This document shows positions 42,188 through 51,789 of a DNA stretch of 64,000 nt, one piece after another. The DNA comes from Paenibacillus ginsengihumi DSM 21568. GTDB taxonomy: Bacteria; Bacillota; Bacilli; Paenibacillales; NBRC-103111. Under the pieces are notes generated by a model, which did not search any database, was not told where the DNA came from, and worked only from the letters and a program-made list of their open reading frames with translations. The DNA lies in contig NZ_KB905565.1 in the NCBI RefSeq assembly GCF_000380965.1, forward strand, positions 19,423 to 83,422. Direction: 5' to 3'. Position 1 is the first letter of the stretch, and each line of letters starts with the position of its first letter. Made by a program: the position numbers and the translations under genes.

Positions 42188-43618
42188 TTAGCCCGGGGCC
42201 GACTTGGCCGCCGCAGGCGCATTTTCGGGCGATTCGGCCTGCTTCAGGACAGACGAAATCTCCATGCGGGTGGTAAGCAGCGCGAGCAAAAACAGCGCGG
42301 CATAGCCGATGCCGCAGACGATGCCGACAAGCGAGTAATAGCGGCTCCAGGCGATGCCGATGCCGATAAGAGCGAGGCAGGCAATCATGAGCAAGCTGCC
42401 GGCCAGAGACCACGTCTCGTACCGGACCCGCTTTCGCCTGCTGCCGTTTCGCTGGCCGCCGTCCTGCCGCTCTGAATCGTTTGCCGTCTTGCCGGATGCA
42501 GAGGTGGCCCCCGCCCGGCGGGCGGCTTCGTTCTTCACGACCGGCCGCTTGCGGACAAGCAGCAGCAGGACGGCAAAGTACAGCGGCTGATAAGCAAGCG
42601 TGATGACGAGCGAGCTGAAATTGCCGAAGCTGTAGGCGTCCGACGTGTTCCGGAAAGAGGCGATGGCCGTCAGCGTCAGCAGCAGACCGACAGGCGAGCT
42701 GATTAAGGTATAGTCCCGCCGACCGATCAAAGAGGCGATGCCCGTCAAAAAAGCCAGGTAAATGACGATCACCTTGCAAAGCGTGATCGGATACCAGATG
42801 CTCAGCATCGTCAGATCAATGCGGTCCAGAAAATCGGTGATATGGATCAGCTGTACGAGACTGTAGCTCGGATTAATGAAGTTGCCCGGCATTTTCGGCC
42901 CAAGCACGATCACTTCCATCAGCAAGAAGACGGTCAGGATCACCCCGGCCAAAATGCCTCCGTGCCGCAGCGCGGACCGGAGCTGACGAGGGCTCCACAG
43001 CATATGCAGGAACGCTCCGATGACGATCGCATCGCCGAACCAGCCGATGCCAAGCAGGTTCGATTTGAGGAAGCTGGCCGCGGGCACAGTCAGCACCGGT
43101 TGAATAAAATGCTTGTCCAGCTCGTTGGAAAGAAGCAGCGGCAGCGACATCACGAGCAGCATGAAGACGGGAAAGAAAATGTCGTTGACCCGTGCGACCA
43201 CCTCCAGACTGGTCCTTCCGTAAAACAGCAGCAGCAGCATGAACAGCAGCACCAGCACTTCCTCCGGGGTGCTTGGAAGCAGCACCGTGCCGACAAACCG
43301 GCTGAAAAGGCGAATATCGCGAACGAGCATCAGCCACAAATGGGCAATGAGCAGCACATTGATCGACGTGCCGGCGATTTTTCCGAACACGAGCTTGTTG
43401 ATTTCGAACAGGTTTTTGTCTTCGAAGCGCTGGGACAGCTTGTAGAAGACGTAGGCGACTCCGAATATATAAAAGATCGGCAGCAAATACGACGTCCAGG
43501 CATCGATGCGGGCGATGCGAATGAGCACGTGCTGAATGCTGAGCAGCCCGCCTCCGATCAGCAGCGAAGCGACCAGCCAGGTCATCTGGCGCACCTGGAC
43601 GACTTGCGTACGGTCCAA
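42188..43618 (-). CDS. GerAB-type germinant permease subunit with long C-terminal extension
   Basis: A 476-residue spore germination permease. The first about 365 residues have the usual 10 TM helices (VVQVRQMTWLVASLLIGGG; PEEVLVLLFMLLLLFYGRT). A charged hydrophilic segment (about 370-405, SGKTANDSERQDGGQRNGSR) and two more TM helices (about 407-425 and 430-448) follow, about 110 residues more than typical GerAB proteins. In spores the B subunit binds the germinant and the A and C subunits complete the receptor. It is the last gene of the ger operon. Confidence 0.88.
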   Translation of the reverse strand: MDRTQVVQVRQMTWLVASLLIGGGLLSIQHVLIRIARIDAWTSYLLPIFYIFGVAYVFYKLSQRFEDKNLFEINKLVFGKIAGTSINVLLIAHLWLMLVRDIRLFSRFVGTVLLPSTPEEVLVLLFMLLLLFYGRTSLEVVARVNDIFFPVFMLLVMSLPLLLSNELDKHFIQPVLTVPAASFLKSNLLGIGWFGDAIVIGAFLHMLWSPRQLRSALRHGGILAGVILTVFLLMEVIVLGPKMPGNFINPSYSLVQLIHITDFLDRIDLTMLSIWYPITLCKVIVIYLAFLTGIASLIGRRDYTLISSPVGLLLTLTAIASFRNTSDAYSFGNFSSLVITLAYQPLYFAVLLLLVRKRPVVKNEAARRAGATSASGKTANDSERQDGGQRNGSRRKRVRYETWSLAGSLLMIACLALIGIGIAWSRYYSLVGIVCGIGYAALFLLALLTTRMEISSVLKQAESPENAPAAAKSAPG

Positions 43619-43649
43619 GGGGGATACCTCCTTTAAGGGTGGAATCGCG

Positions 43650-43880
43650 TTAAAGTCCCATCATTTGAATAACCTTGGGCGAGACGGCATGGACGAACCA
43701 CTGCGAAGGCATAGGCGGCAGCCAGCCGATCGCCAGGCACCAATAGAACGCTGCCGTTAACGCATACACGGTGAAATATACGCCTCGTTCGGGCTTCCCG
43801 GCCCGCTTCAGTTTTTTGAGGTCCAACGCAAGATGCCCGGCCAGAAAGCACAGGAAAACGAGTAGAAACAAGCTGTTCAT
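43650..43880 (-). CDS. small two-TM protein of the germination operon
   Basis: A 76-residue protein with two TM helices (SLFLLVFLCFLAGHLALDL and VYALTAAFYWCLAIGWLPP) and a basic loop LKKLKRAGKPERG. It lies between the GerC and GerB genes. Small two-TM 'D' subunits are known in some Bacillus germination operons and modulate receptor function, so this may be one. GATAGGAGAATCGCAGC before the ATG is partly made by the end of a repeat. Confidence 0.75.
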   Translation of the reverse strand: MNSLFLLVFLCFLAGHLALDLKKLKRAGKPERGVYFTVYALTAAFYWCLAIGWLPPMPSQWFVHAVSPKVIQMMGL

Positions 43881-43891
43881 GCTGCGATTCT

Positions 43892-44061
43892 CCTATCTTG
43901 AAAATAGCGCTTGGTGCGCGGCCCGTTTTCATCTTCTGATGGTGCTGCGCCAGCGGAATGGGGGTCTATCTTGAAAATTTTGCGGTATCCATACGCTGAA
44001 TTTTCAACGCCGCAGGTGATGACCGATGACGGAAGGAAGCATTCGGTCGTAGGCGTCTATT
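43892..44061 (-). repeat. TAGACGCC-family repeat filling the gerC-small gene gap
   Basis: Read on the minus strand its first bases TAGACGCCTACGACC include the TAG stop of the gerC gene (44059-44057). The variable hairpin is TTGAAAATTCAGCG...GCAAAATTTTCAA, then the extension, then TTTTCAAGATAG, which runs straight into GGAGAATCGCAGC of the next gene. The whole intergenic space is repeat. Confidence 0.9.
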
Positions 44062-45226
44062 CCGTAAGGACGTTTTTGTTGATGAGCCCGGTTTCGACGA
44101 TCCGGCTGTTGACGCGGATATCGAACTCGGCCTTCCCCAGCGCTTGCGGCCATTGCGGCAGATATCGATCCTCCCACAGCTTCGGGTACGCTCGCCAGAT
44201 ATAAGCGCCGAGCTGCGCGGCGTCGACCCCAAGCTTCTCCATGTCCTTCAGCGTCGAGCGCATGGCCTTTTCGATATAATCCGACAGAGCCTTCTCCGCC
44301 TTGCGGACGTTGCTTGTCAGCATCATGTCGACGGGAGGGGCGGAGTCCTGCAATTTGGCTTTGGCCTCGACGTTCATGACAAAGCGCAGCTTGCCGTTTA
44401 CGATTTTAACGCGGATGCGGTTGCGCAAATCGATGATGCGCATCGTCAGCTTTGGCCCGCCTTCCATTTCGATCATGGCGGTAGCCATGACCGGGCGGGC
44501 CTTCAGCCACCCGAGGCCTTGAGCGCTGATGCCGCTAACTGTTCCCACCATCTTGTAGTCCCGGAACAAGGCATAGCCGATGATTTCCACCTCCTCCGAC
44601 GGCTTCTCGCTCTTCTGCGACTTGCGGATGGACATATAAGCGGCGGATGCGTCGCTTCCCGGCGCGCTGAGCGCGAGACCGAAATCCTTCATGTCCATGT
44701 CGATAACAGCCCGGGTTTTGGCCAGCTCGCGAATCGTCTCCGACGGAAACCGCTCGAATCGGGGGTTCGACTGCAGCAGTTCATATGCTTTGCCCTTCGT
44801 AATGATTAAATATGTAGTCATTCGGCTCTCCGGCGATCGGGGAGTATGGTCGAAAAAGTTGCTTATTCCTTGCCTGGCCAAGTCTTCCCCGATCAGTATC
44901 GTTCGGCGGTGGGCCAGAAACATGCGGCGGGACATGCGCCTCTGCAGCTTCTCCTGCACCTCGGGGAATGTATTGCCGACCTCGGAATCGACATAATAGC
45001 TTTTGTCGCCGCCGGTCCCGCCGCCGCCGCCGGTCGCGCCGCCCATTTGCCCGGGCAGGGGAACGAGCACGGTATAGCGGATTTTGCCCCCGGGCTCAAG
45101 ATCTAAGGCCGATGTCAAAATAAAAGCCAGGTCGTTGATCTCGGTGCGGTCCCAGCATCCGGACAGCACGGGAAGCATGCAGATGAGCGACAGAACCGAG
45201 ACGGCCGCTTGGCGTATTCGCCTCAT
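44057..45226 (-). CDS. GerAC-type germination receptor lipoprotein
   Basis: A 389-residue lipoprotein. The signal peptide ends VLSGC, then WDRTEINDLAFI, the family signature of Ger(x)C proteins. A Gly-rich insertion (GGATGGGGGTGGD) lies at about 62-75, and MSRRMFLAHRRTILIGEDLA follows. The three-domain GerC length is normal. It overlaps the gerA gene by 4 bases (ATGA). It should sit on the outer face of the inner spore membrane with the A and B subunits. Confidence 0.93.
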   Translation of the reverse strand: MRRIRQAAVSVLSLICMLPVLSGCWDRTEINDLAFILTSALDLEPGGKIRYTVLVPLPGQMGGATGGGGGTGGDKSYYVDSEVGNTFPEVQEKLQRRMSRRMFLAHRRTILIGEDLARQGISNFFDHTPRSPESRMTTYLIITKGKAYELLQSNPRFERFPSETIRELAKTRAVIDMDMKDFGLALSAPGSDASAAYMSIRKSQKSEKPSEEVEIIGYALFRDYKMVGTVSGISAQGLGWLKARPVMATAMIEMEGGPKLTMRIIDLRNRIRVKIVNGKLRFVMNVEAKAKLQDSAPPVDMMLTSNVRKAEKALSDYIEKAMRSTLKDMEKLGVDAAQLGAYIWRAYPKLWEDRYLPQWPQALGKAEFDIRVNSRIVETGLINKNVLTE

Positions 45227-46869
45227 TGCGCTTCATCCTCCTCCTTCTGATGCCGGAATTCCATGCCCCGCTGTCCGCCTTGCTTATAGATTTGCTCCGG
45301 AAGCTCGGTATCCATCCGCTGCGTATCCTTCAGCGATATAAAGGAAGGCCTGCTTCTCATCGTCCACCACGGCGCCCGGATCGCCACATCCTTCAGGTCG
45401 GCGTAAGACAAGGGGCCGAGCGGCGACAAATACGGAATGCCGAAGGAGCGCAGGTCGGCCAGATGTCCGATAATCAGCATGACGGAAATCATAATTCCGT
45501 ACAGTCCGAACAGCGACGCCGCAATAATGATCGGGAAGCGGAGCATCCGCACGGCGATCGCTCCGTTGTAGCGCGGAATCGTAAAGGATGCGATGCCGGT
45601 GATCGATACGACGATGACCATCGGAGCCGAGACGATGCCGGCCTGTACGGCGGCCTGTCCGACAACGAGCGCCCCGAGAATGCTGACGGCGGAGCCCACC
45701 GTCTTGGGCAGGCGAATGCCGGCTTCCCGCAGCGCTTCGAAGGTGATCTCCATAATCAGCGCCTCCACGACGGCGGGAAAGGGGATCGCCTCTCTCGCTG
45801 CCGCGACCGAAAGCAGCAGCGACGTGGGCAGCAAATCCTGGTGAAACGTCGTGATCGCCACATACAGGCCGGGCGTGAGCAAGGACAGGAACATGAACAA
45901 ATATCTCAGCCAGCGGATCAAGGTAGCGATCTGGAACCGCTCGTAATAATCCTCTGTCGCCTGCAAAATATCCATGAAGACGAAGGGGACGATCAGAACG
46001 AACGGCGTTCCGTCGATGATGATGCCGACTTTGCCCTGCAGCAGCGCCCCCGCCACCATATCCGGCCGTTCCGTATACTGCACTTGGGGGAAAGGGGAGT
46101 ACGCAGAGTCCTGGATAAACTCCTCGATGTAGCCGGACTCCAGCACGCCGTCGATATCGATCTGCTCCAGCCGGTTGAGCACCTCGTCCACCACCAGCGG
46201 GTCGGCGATGCCGTCCAGGTAAGTGACGACGACGCTCGTATTGCTTTCCCGGCCGATGGTCAAATGCTTCATCTTGAGCCGCGGCGTCTTCAGCCTGCGG
46301 CGAACGAGCGACGTATTGGTCCGCATGTTCTCGACGAAGCCTTCCTTCGGACCGCGGACGACCGCTTCGTTCTCCGGCTCGTTGATCGACCGCTTCTCCA
46401 TTCCCCGTATGCCCAAGAGCAGCGACTGATGATTGCCGTCCAGGATGAGCCCGGCGTCGCCGCCCAACAGCGACAAGAGGAGATCGCCGAAATTGTCGGC
46501 CTGCTGGATTTGCGATACGGGAAGCGATTGGCGAAGAAGACGCTCAATATCCCGGTCGCCGCCGTCAAACACCATCAACGTCTTCATGACGTCGTTGACC
46601 AATTCGGTGTTGACCATGCCGTCGACGAAAAACAGCAGCGCTTTGGCGCCCTGCTCAATTTGGAATTCGCGTACGACAAAATCCGAGCAATCCTCGAACA
46701 GCTCGTTCAAATATTGTTTATTGTCTTCTAATCGATCCGCGATCGGCGCGGATTTCAGGTCGTCGATAAAACGGTAGTCCAATTGGTGCAGCTGCTTGCT
46801 GCGCGTTTGTTCAGTAGCGTTGCCGCGGCTGCGCTTCACCGGACTGCTGACCTCCTTGCGTAAGCCCAT
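45223..46869 (-). CDS. GerAA-type germination receptor subunit
   Basis: A 548-residue protein of the GerA family. A soluble N-terminal domain (about 1-295) precedes about five TM helices (about 300-480) with the conserved TPGLYVAITTFHQDLLPTSL (about 337-356) and RAPWWTMRSRPSF near the end. ATG 46869 has only AGGGATG; GTG 46839, with AAGGAGG 11 bases upstream, is a real alternative. It is the first gene of the gerA-gerC-orf-gerB operon. The germinant is unknown. Confidence 0.92.
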   Translation of the reverse strand: MGLRKEVSSPVKRSRGNATEQTRSKQLHQLDYRFIDDLKSAPIADRLEDNKQYLNELFEDCSDFVVREFQIEQGAKALLFFVDGMVNTELVNDVMKTLMVFDGGDRDIERLLRQSLPVSQIQQADNFGDLLLSLLGGDAGLILDGNHQSLLLGIRGMEKRSINEPENEAVVRGPKEGFVENMRTNTSLVRRRLKTPRLKMKHLTIGRESNTSVVVTYLDGIADPLVVDEVLNRLEQIDIDGVLESGYIEEFIQDSAYSPFPQVQYTERPDMVAGALLQGKVGIIIDGTPFVLIVPFVFMDILQATEDYYERFQIATLIRWLRYLFMFLSLLTPGLYVAITTFHQDLLPTSLLLSVAAAREAIPFPAVVEALIMEITFEALREAGIRLPKTVGSAVSILGALVVGQAAVQAGIVSAPMVIVVSITGIASFTIPRYNGAIAVRMLRFPIIIAASLFGLYGIMISVMLIIGHLADLRSFGIPYLSPLGPLSYADLKDVAIRAPWWTMRSRPSFISLKDTQRMDTELPEQIYKQGGQRGMEFRHQKEEDEAQ

Positions 46870-47082
46870 GCAATAACATCCCTGGGATACGGCTTATTTT
46901 TCTCCAATAACGAAAAATTATGCCAAATGCAGCAGCGAGCACGCGAAGCGGCTGAAACTGTCTCGCGTCGCAAAAAGTTCTGCTGCGAGGAATAGGCATG
47001 GAATTGGCGGTAAAAGCTAACAAAGGTCCAAAGCGCAGCCTGCGAGGCATTTGCATGGGAAGGGAAGGAAGAGAGCGACATC

Positions 47083-48513
47083 ATGATTTGGATCATCGCC
47101 GCACTTGTTTTATTTATCGTTCAAATATTGACGATCCTGATCGGGGGATTCCGCAATCCTTCCAAAACCGTAGCTTGGCTGGCGATTTTGTTCGTTTTTC
47201 CGCTGATCGGCTTCGTGATGTATTATTTTTTGGCGTCGGAATACCGGAAGCGCCGGAAGGTGCGGAAGCGGCGCGCCTGGCATACGGGGATCGGCAAGCA
47301 GGCGGTCAAGGCGCGCCCGTCGGTCGAACGTGTGCTGGAGTTCGGGGGCATGGAGGAATGGCGGGACGAACCGCGGCTCTACGCTCTGCTCGGAAATATG
47401 CCCGGCGCGCCGATCACGCTGTGCAATGAGATTTCCATCTACATCGATGCGCACGAGACGTACCCGGCGATGCTCAAGGCGATGGAGCAGGCCAAGGATC
47501 ACATTCATTTCGAGTTTTATACGGTGCGCAGCGACCGGATCGGCACGGCATTCAAGGAGCTGTTGATCCGCAAAGCGCGGGAAGGCGTCGAGGTCCGCTG
47601 CATTTTCGACGGGATCGGCAGTTACGCGCTGGACGGCGCATACGTCAAGGAGCTGAGGGAAGCGGGGGCGGAGGTTTATTTCTTTTTGCCGGCGGCGATC
47701 GCTTTTTTCGATAAAAGAATCAACTACCGCAATCATCGCAAAATTATTGTGGTGGACGGCACGGTCGGCTTCCTTGGAGGCATCAACATCGGGGACGAAT
47801 ATTTGGGGGGAAACCCGAAGCTGGGCTATTGGCGGGATACGCATTTGGCCTTGAGCGGGGATTCCGTTTATTCGCTGCAGCAGGTTTTTTTGAACGATTG
47901 GCGTTTTGTCAGCGGAAGCGCTGTCGCCGAGAGCCGTTATTTTCCTGAGCATAGCACGGCTCCGGGCAAGCCCGTTCAGGTGATCGCCAGCGGCCCGGAC
48001 GCCTATTCGGACGCGATTCTCGAAATGTACTTCGGCGCGATCACCGCCGCCAAGAAGCGGGTCTATGTAACGACGCCGTATTTTATTCCCGATCCGAGCA
48101 TCAGCATGGGGCTGAGGACGGCAGCGGCCAGCGGGATCGACGTGCGCGTCATTTTTCCCGAACAGGCCGATTCCCGGCTCGTCCATTATGCTTCGCTATC
48201 TTATATGGAAGAATTGATGCACGCGGGCGTTCGCTTCTACGCTTACCGGGCCGGCTTCATTCATGCCAAGGTGCTGCTGATCGACGATTTGATGGCGTCC
48301 GTCGGCACGGCCAATGTCGATATGCGCAGCTTCTTCAGCAATTTCGAGCTGAACGCCGTGCTGTTCGATCAGGAGACAATCAAGCGGATCGAGAGCGATT
48401 TTCTGCAAGATTTGAAGAACAGCACGGAGATCAAGCTGGAGCGCTTCGAGCGCCGTTCCTGCTGGCAGAAGGGCATGGAGGCGGCGGCGCATTTGCTGTC
48501 TCCGTTGCTTTAA
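47083..48513 (+). CDS. cls: cardiolipin synthase
   Basis: A 476-residue phospholipase-D-family enzyme. Two N-terminal TM helices (about 3-22 and 30-48) are followed by two HKD-type sites: NHRKIIVVDG (about 217-226) and IHAKVLLIDD (about 390-399). The length and layout match Bacillales ClsA. It joins two phosphatidylglycerols into cardiolipin and glycerol. GAAGGAAGAGAG precedes the ATG at some distance. It ends tail to tail with the ligD polymerase gene (4-base overlap). Confidence 0.93.
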   Translation: MIWIIAALVLFIVQILTILIGGFRNPSKTVAWLAILFVFPLIGFVMYYFLASEYRKRRKVRKRRAWHTGIGKQAVKARPSVERVLEFGGMEEWRDEPRLYALLGNMPGAPITLCNEISIYIDAHETYPAMLKAMEQAKDHIHFEFYTVRSDRIGTAFKELLIRKAREGVEVRCIFDGIGSYALDGAYVKELREAGAEVYFFLPAAIAFFDKRINYRNHRKIIVVDGTVGFLGGINIGDEYLGGNPKLGYWRDTHLALSGDSVYSLQQVFLNDWRFVSGSAVAESRYFPEHSTAPGKPVQVIASGPDAYSDAILEMYFGAITAAKKRVYVTTPYFIPDPSISMGLRTAAASGIDVRVIFPEQADSRLVHYASLSYMEELMHAGVRFYAYRAGFIHAKVLLIDDLMASVGTANVDMRSFFSNFELNAVLFDQETIKRIESDFLQDLKNSTEIKLERFERRSCWQKGMEAAAHLLSPLL

Positions 48514-49430
48514 GCGTGCCGGCCGCCAATCACTGACAGCACCTGGTCCAGATCCTGCGGCGGACATTGGGCAATCAAATCGCCGGTTGCTTTAAGGCGC
48601 TCTTCGATATTGAGCAGATGAAAGTCGCGGGGGTCCGGTCTTAAGGCAATTTCCTCCCAGGTGAGCGGCGTGGATACGCTGGCGTCCCGGCGGGCGCGCG
48701 GCGTATACGGCGCGGACAGCGTCTTGCCGGGCCAATGCTGCAAATAATCGATATAGATGCGGTCGCCGCGGTCCTTCTTCAGTCGTTCGATCGTGAACAG
48801 CCGTGGATGAAGCTTGACGGCGTAGGACGCGACGAAATGGCCGATGCTTCTCAGCTGCTCGAACGTGTAGCCTTTGTCCTGCCGAATCGGCACGTAGATT
48901 TGCACGCCGGTCGCCCCGGACGTTTTGGGAACGGAACGGATGTTCATTTTATCCAAAATTTCGCCGATCAGCTGCACGGCCTGCATAATTCGCGGCTCGG
49001 GGTCGACGCTCGGGTCGATGTCGATCACCCATTCGGCGGGCAGCGTCTCGCCGATTCGGTGGAACGAAGGGTGGAACTCGAGGCAGGCCAGATTGCCGAG
49101 CCAGATGAGCGTCGGCAGCGAGTCGAGCTCGACGTAATTGACGCCTTGCAGCACGGCGGTTTTGACGAAAGGCGGCGTCGGTTCCGGCGCGTTCTTTTGA
49201 TAGAACGATTTGCCTTCCCAGCCGTGCGGGTAACGAATCGTCGTCAAATACCGTCTGCGGCAATACGCCAGCAGGTAAGGGGCGAGCTTGCCCAGCTTTT
49301 CGAGATATTGAGCCTTGGTGATTCCTTTCTCTGGCCACAGCGGCTTGTCGGGGTTCGTGATCGTCAGCTCGTGGCCGTCGATCGTCACGGTGCCCTTGAC
49401 TGTACGGTGGGGAGTTCCCGGCGCTGCCAT
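48510..49430 (-). CDS. LigD-type NHEJ polymerase/primase domain protein
   Basis: A 306-residue stand-alone LigD polymerase domain (primase-polymerase fold). Landmarks: ELTITNPDKPLWPEKGITKA, YPHGWEGKSFYQKNAP, AEWVIDIDPS (metal-binding DxD) and KTSGATGVQIYVPI. ATG 49430 with GAGGAGGACAAGCC is chosen over the longer frame to 49490. In mycobacteria this domain is fused to the ligase; here polymerase and ligase are separate divergent genes. It fills gaps at broken ends held by Ku. Confidence 0.92.
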   Translation of the reverse strand: MAAPGTPHRTVKGTVTIDGHELTITNPDKPLWPEKGITKAQYLEKLGKLAPYLLAYCRRRYLTTIRYPHGWEGKSFYQKNAPEPTPPFVKTAVLQGVNYVELDSLPTLIWLGNLACLEFHPSFHRIGETLPAEWVIDIDPSVDPEPRIMQAVQLIGEILDKMNIRSVPKTSGATGVQIYVPIRQDKGYTFEQLRSIGHFVASYAVKLHPRLFTIERLKKDRGDRIYIDYLQHWPGKTLSAPYTPRARRDASVSTPLTWEEIALRPDPRDFHLLNIEERLKATGDLIAQCPPQDLDQVLSVIGGRHA

Positions 49431-49510
49431 ATCGGCTTGTCCTCCTCGGGCTTTCCGGCGGAAAGCGGGTGTGGTGGCTTGCTGCTTCACGTTTTTTTCG
49501 TTTCAGGCAT

Positions 49511-49544
49511 TCATAGTATGGTCCATTCCGACTGGATATACTAA
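49511..49544. promoter_or_regulatory. overlapping divergent promoter-like dyad (sigma-G-like)
   Basis: On the minus strand GTATA-N16-CATACTA, on the plus strand GTATG-N16-TATACTA, using the same bases. The boxes match sigma-G elements (GHATR and CATNNTA), but the 16-base spacer is shorter than the usual 17-18. B. subtilis ykoU/ykoV are sigma-G genes, which makes this plausible. Confidence 0.35.
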
Positions 49545-49571
49545 GAAAAACGAGGGAAGGGGCGCTGCCTC

Positions 49572-50519
49572 ATGGAGCCAATCATACCTTTCGAACCGGT
49601 TAGCCGGACGTCGGTCCCGGAGGGGGAGCAATGGATCCACCAGGTCAAATGGGACGGGGTCCGCATCTTGACCTATTATGACGGAAGCGAGGTAAGGTTG
49701 TTCAACCGCAAGCGGAACGAACGGACCGTCAATTATCCCGAGCTGCAGGACATTCGCTCATACTGCTCCGCGGAGTCGGTCATTCTGGACGGCGAGATGA
49801 TCGCGCTCGGAGCAAATGGCAAGCCGTCGTTCCATGAAGTGATGAAACGGGACGGCATTCGCCGGGCCGAACGGGTGAAGACGGCGGCGAAGCTGGTGCC
49901 TGTCGCTTATATGGTGTTCGACGTGCTGTATTATAACGGCGCGTGGGTCACGGAGCGGACGCTGAAAGAGAGAAACGAGCTGCTGAAATCCATCTTAAAG
50001 CCCGAGCGCCGGGTACAGCTCGTCCCTTCCTTTGCCGACGGGGAAGCGTTGTTCAGGCTGATGAAGGAGCAGGGGATGGAAGGCATTGTGAGCAAGAATG
50101 CGAACAGCTCCTATGCGTTGAACGGCAAGGACGAACGTTGGGTAAAGGTCAAAAATTACGGAGATTTACTGGCCGTCATCGGGGGCTTTACCTTGAATGC
50201 GGGAATCGTCAACGCCGTGCTGGTCGGAGTCTATGATCGCCAAGGGCGGCTTTATTATATCGGGCATGTCGGCACGGGCAGAATGGCCAGGTCCGAATGG
50301 GCTGCACTGACGGACAAGCTGAAGCCGCTCCTGATCGGCGTCAAGCCTTTCGTCAACGATCATCCGGATATGAAGAAAGCTTATTTTGTCGAGCCGCGGT
50401 TCGTCGTCAAGGTGAAGTATACCGAGTGGCGCTGGAAGGAAGGCCGCACGCTGCGCCAGCCGTCGATCCAGGCCTTCGTCGATGCCGATCCGGCCGATTG
50501 CGTGTTCGATTTCACTTAA
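49572..50519 (+). CDS. ATP-dependent DNA ligase (LigD ligase domain)
   Basis: A 315-residue ATP-dependent ligase. The nucleotidyl site is QVKWDGVRIL (Lys about 26), then LDGEMIAL, FDVLYYNG, EGIVSKN and WVKVKNYG. An OB-fold follows from about 215. GAGGGAAGGGG lies upstream. This is the LigD/LigC-type ligase of bacterial end joining, without fused polymerase or nuclease domains. The Ku gene lies 6 kb to the right, beyond a sugar island. Confidence 0.92.
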   Translation: MEPIIPFEPVSRTSVPEGEQWIHQVKWDGVRILTYYDGSEVRLFNRKRNERTVNYPELQDIRSYCSAESVILDGEMIALGANGKPSFHEVMKRDGIRRAERVKTAAKLVPVAYMVFDVLYYNGAWVTERTLKERNELLKSILKPERRVQLVPSFADGEALFRLMKEQGMEGIVSKNANSSYALNGKDERWVKVKNYGDLLAVIGGFTLNAGIVNAVLVGVYDRQGRLYYIGHVGTGRMARSEWAALTDKLKPLLIGVKPFVNDHPDMKKAYFVEPRFVVKVKYTEWRWKEGRTLRQPSIQAFVDADPADCVFDFT

Positions 50520-50570
50520 GCCGCAGGAAAGCTGCGGGTAAGCTGCGGGCAGCGCCCTCCATGAAGCGAA

Positions 50571-50612
50571 AATGACGTACTTCGCGGAATTTCTCCTGAA
50601 GTACGTCTTTGC
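50571..50612 (+). terminator. intrinsic terminator after the ligase gene
   Basis: GACGTACTTC (50574-50583) pairs perfectly with GAAGTACGTC (50598-50607), followed by TTTGC. Confidence 0.65.
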
Positions 50613-50637
50613 TCGATAAGCAGGGACAGCCCCGCTT

Positions 50638-50850
50638 CTATTTATTCACTACATTCGTCAATGTCCCGGACAAAAAAGCTTGAATATTATTTGCCGCTAT
50701 GGCGAGCAATCGGGCTCTTGCTTCTTTCGTCGCCCAGGCAATGTGCGGAGTAATGATGCAGTTGGCCGCACCGAATAACGGGTTCGAAGCGTGAGGCGGC
50801 TCGATGGACAGAACATCCAGGGCAGCGCCGGCAATGACTCCTTGATTCAA
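50638..50850 (-). pseudogene. C-terminal remnant of a D-2-hydroxyacid dehydrogenase
   Basis: Only the last about 69 residues are left: NQGVIAGAALDVLSIEPP (with the catalytic Glu) and NCIITPHIAWATKEARA (with the catalytic His). These belong to the NAD-dependent D-isomer-specific hydroxyacid dehydrogenases (about 320 residues). The sequence is joined directly to the cut-off MFS gene at about 50848. The preceding 40 residues of the open frame are the MFS gene read in another frame. Confidence 0.85.
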
Positions 50851-51740
50851 AAAACAAACCCCATCTGCATAAAGGAGTAGCCTTTCGCATTCACCAAGTA
50901 GGAAGGAACCCATGTTAACATGCCGTAAACGACGCAGTTCATAAGGAAATAAACGAGAGTATTTCCTATAATATTCCATGATTTGAAAACGCCTTTGATG
51001 TTCGAAATGCGTTCGACCTGTTTATACCGAATCAGCTTATCCAGCCAACCGAATGATTTTTGATCGACGGTTCCCTTGGTGTCGTCCGCTTCGCTTTGGC
51101 GGATATATTCCAATTCTTCCTGCGAAACATGAGGGCTTTCCTCGGGCTTCGTTCTGACCAGGAAGTACCATACGGCAGCCAAAATGATCCCCGGAATGGC
51201 GAACCAATAGAATACGCTGCGCCAGCCGTAAGCGATTGCAATCCAGGTGGCAATGATCGGCACAATGATAGGGGCCAGCTGCGTGGAAGCGATATACACT
51301 CCAGTGGCCGTCGCTTTTTCTTTTGCCGGGAACCATTGGTTGATCGTCGAGGTCATGCTAACCGGAGCAGGGCCTTCCGTCACGCCAAGCGCGAGACGCA
51401 GCCATTTCAGGCTGGCCACATTGCTGATCGTCCCGATCAGAAAGGTGACGGCGGAAAATCCAAGCACAGCCAATGAGACGATACCGCGCGATCCTTTTTT
51501 GCCTAACCAGAAGCCTGCCGGTATTTGGGTAATCGCGTAACCGAGGAAGAAGAAGCTGGCGATGGCGCCGGACTCGAAGTTGCTAAGCGTAAATTCCTTT
51601 TTTAAGAACGGCAATACAACGCCGATATTGGTCCGGTCGGCCATGCAAACGGTGTATACGAGAAAAATAACGGCAAGCACGATCCAGCGGTAACCCGATT
51701 TCTTCTTTTGTACTCCAATAGGCTTTGCCATATTGCTCAT
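50847..51740 (-). pseudogene. truncated MFS sugar-acid transporter (ACS family)
   Basis: About 297 residues where 420-440 are expected. Seven or so TM helices remain. YRWIVLAVIFLVYTVCMADR and SFFFLGYAITQIPAGFWLGK are typical of the anion:cation symporter group (glucarate/galactonate-type). The frame ends right after GYSFMQMGFVF at a TGA created by the junction with the dehydrogenase remnant. AGGAAGGG precedes the start (51740, or 51743). It is the last part of the kinase-aldolase operon and probably non-functional. Confidence 0.85.
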
Positions 51741-51789
51741 CATCCCTTCCTAAATTTGCGAACGCTTTCATGAGCAACTGTTTAAATGG

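Noticed and set aside
172..44061. CRISPR array suspicion for the recurring repeats
   Set aside because: Copies are kilobases apart, larger than CRISPR repeats, hairpin-rich and vary in length; no regular spacers and no cas genes are present.
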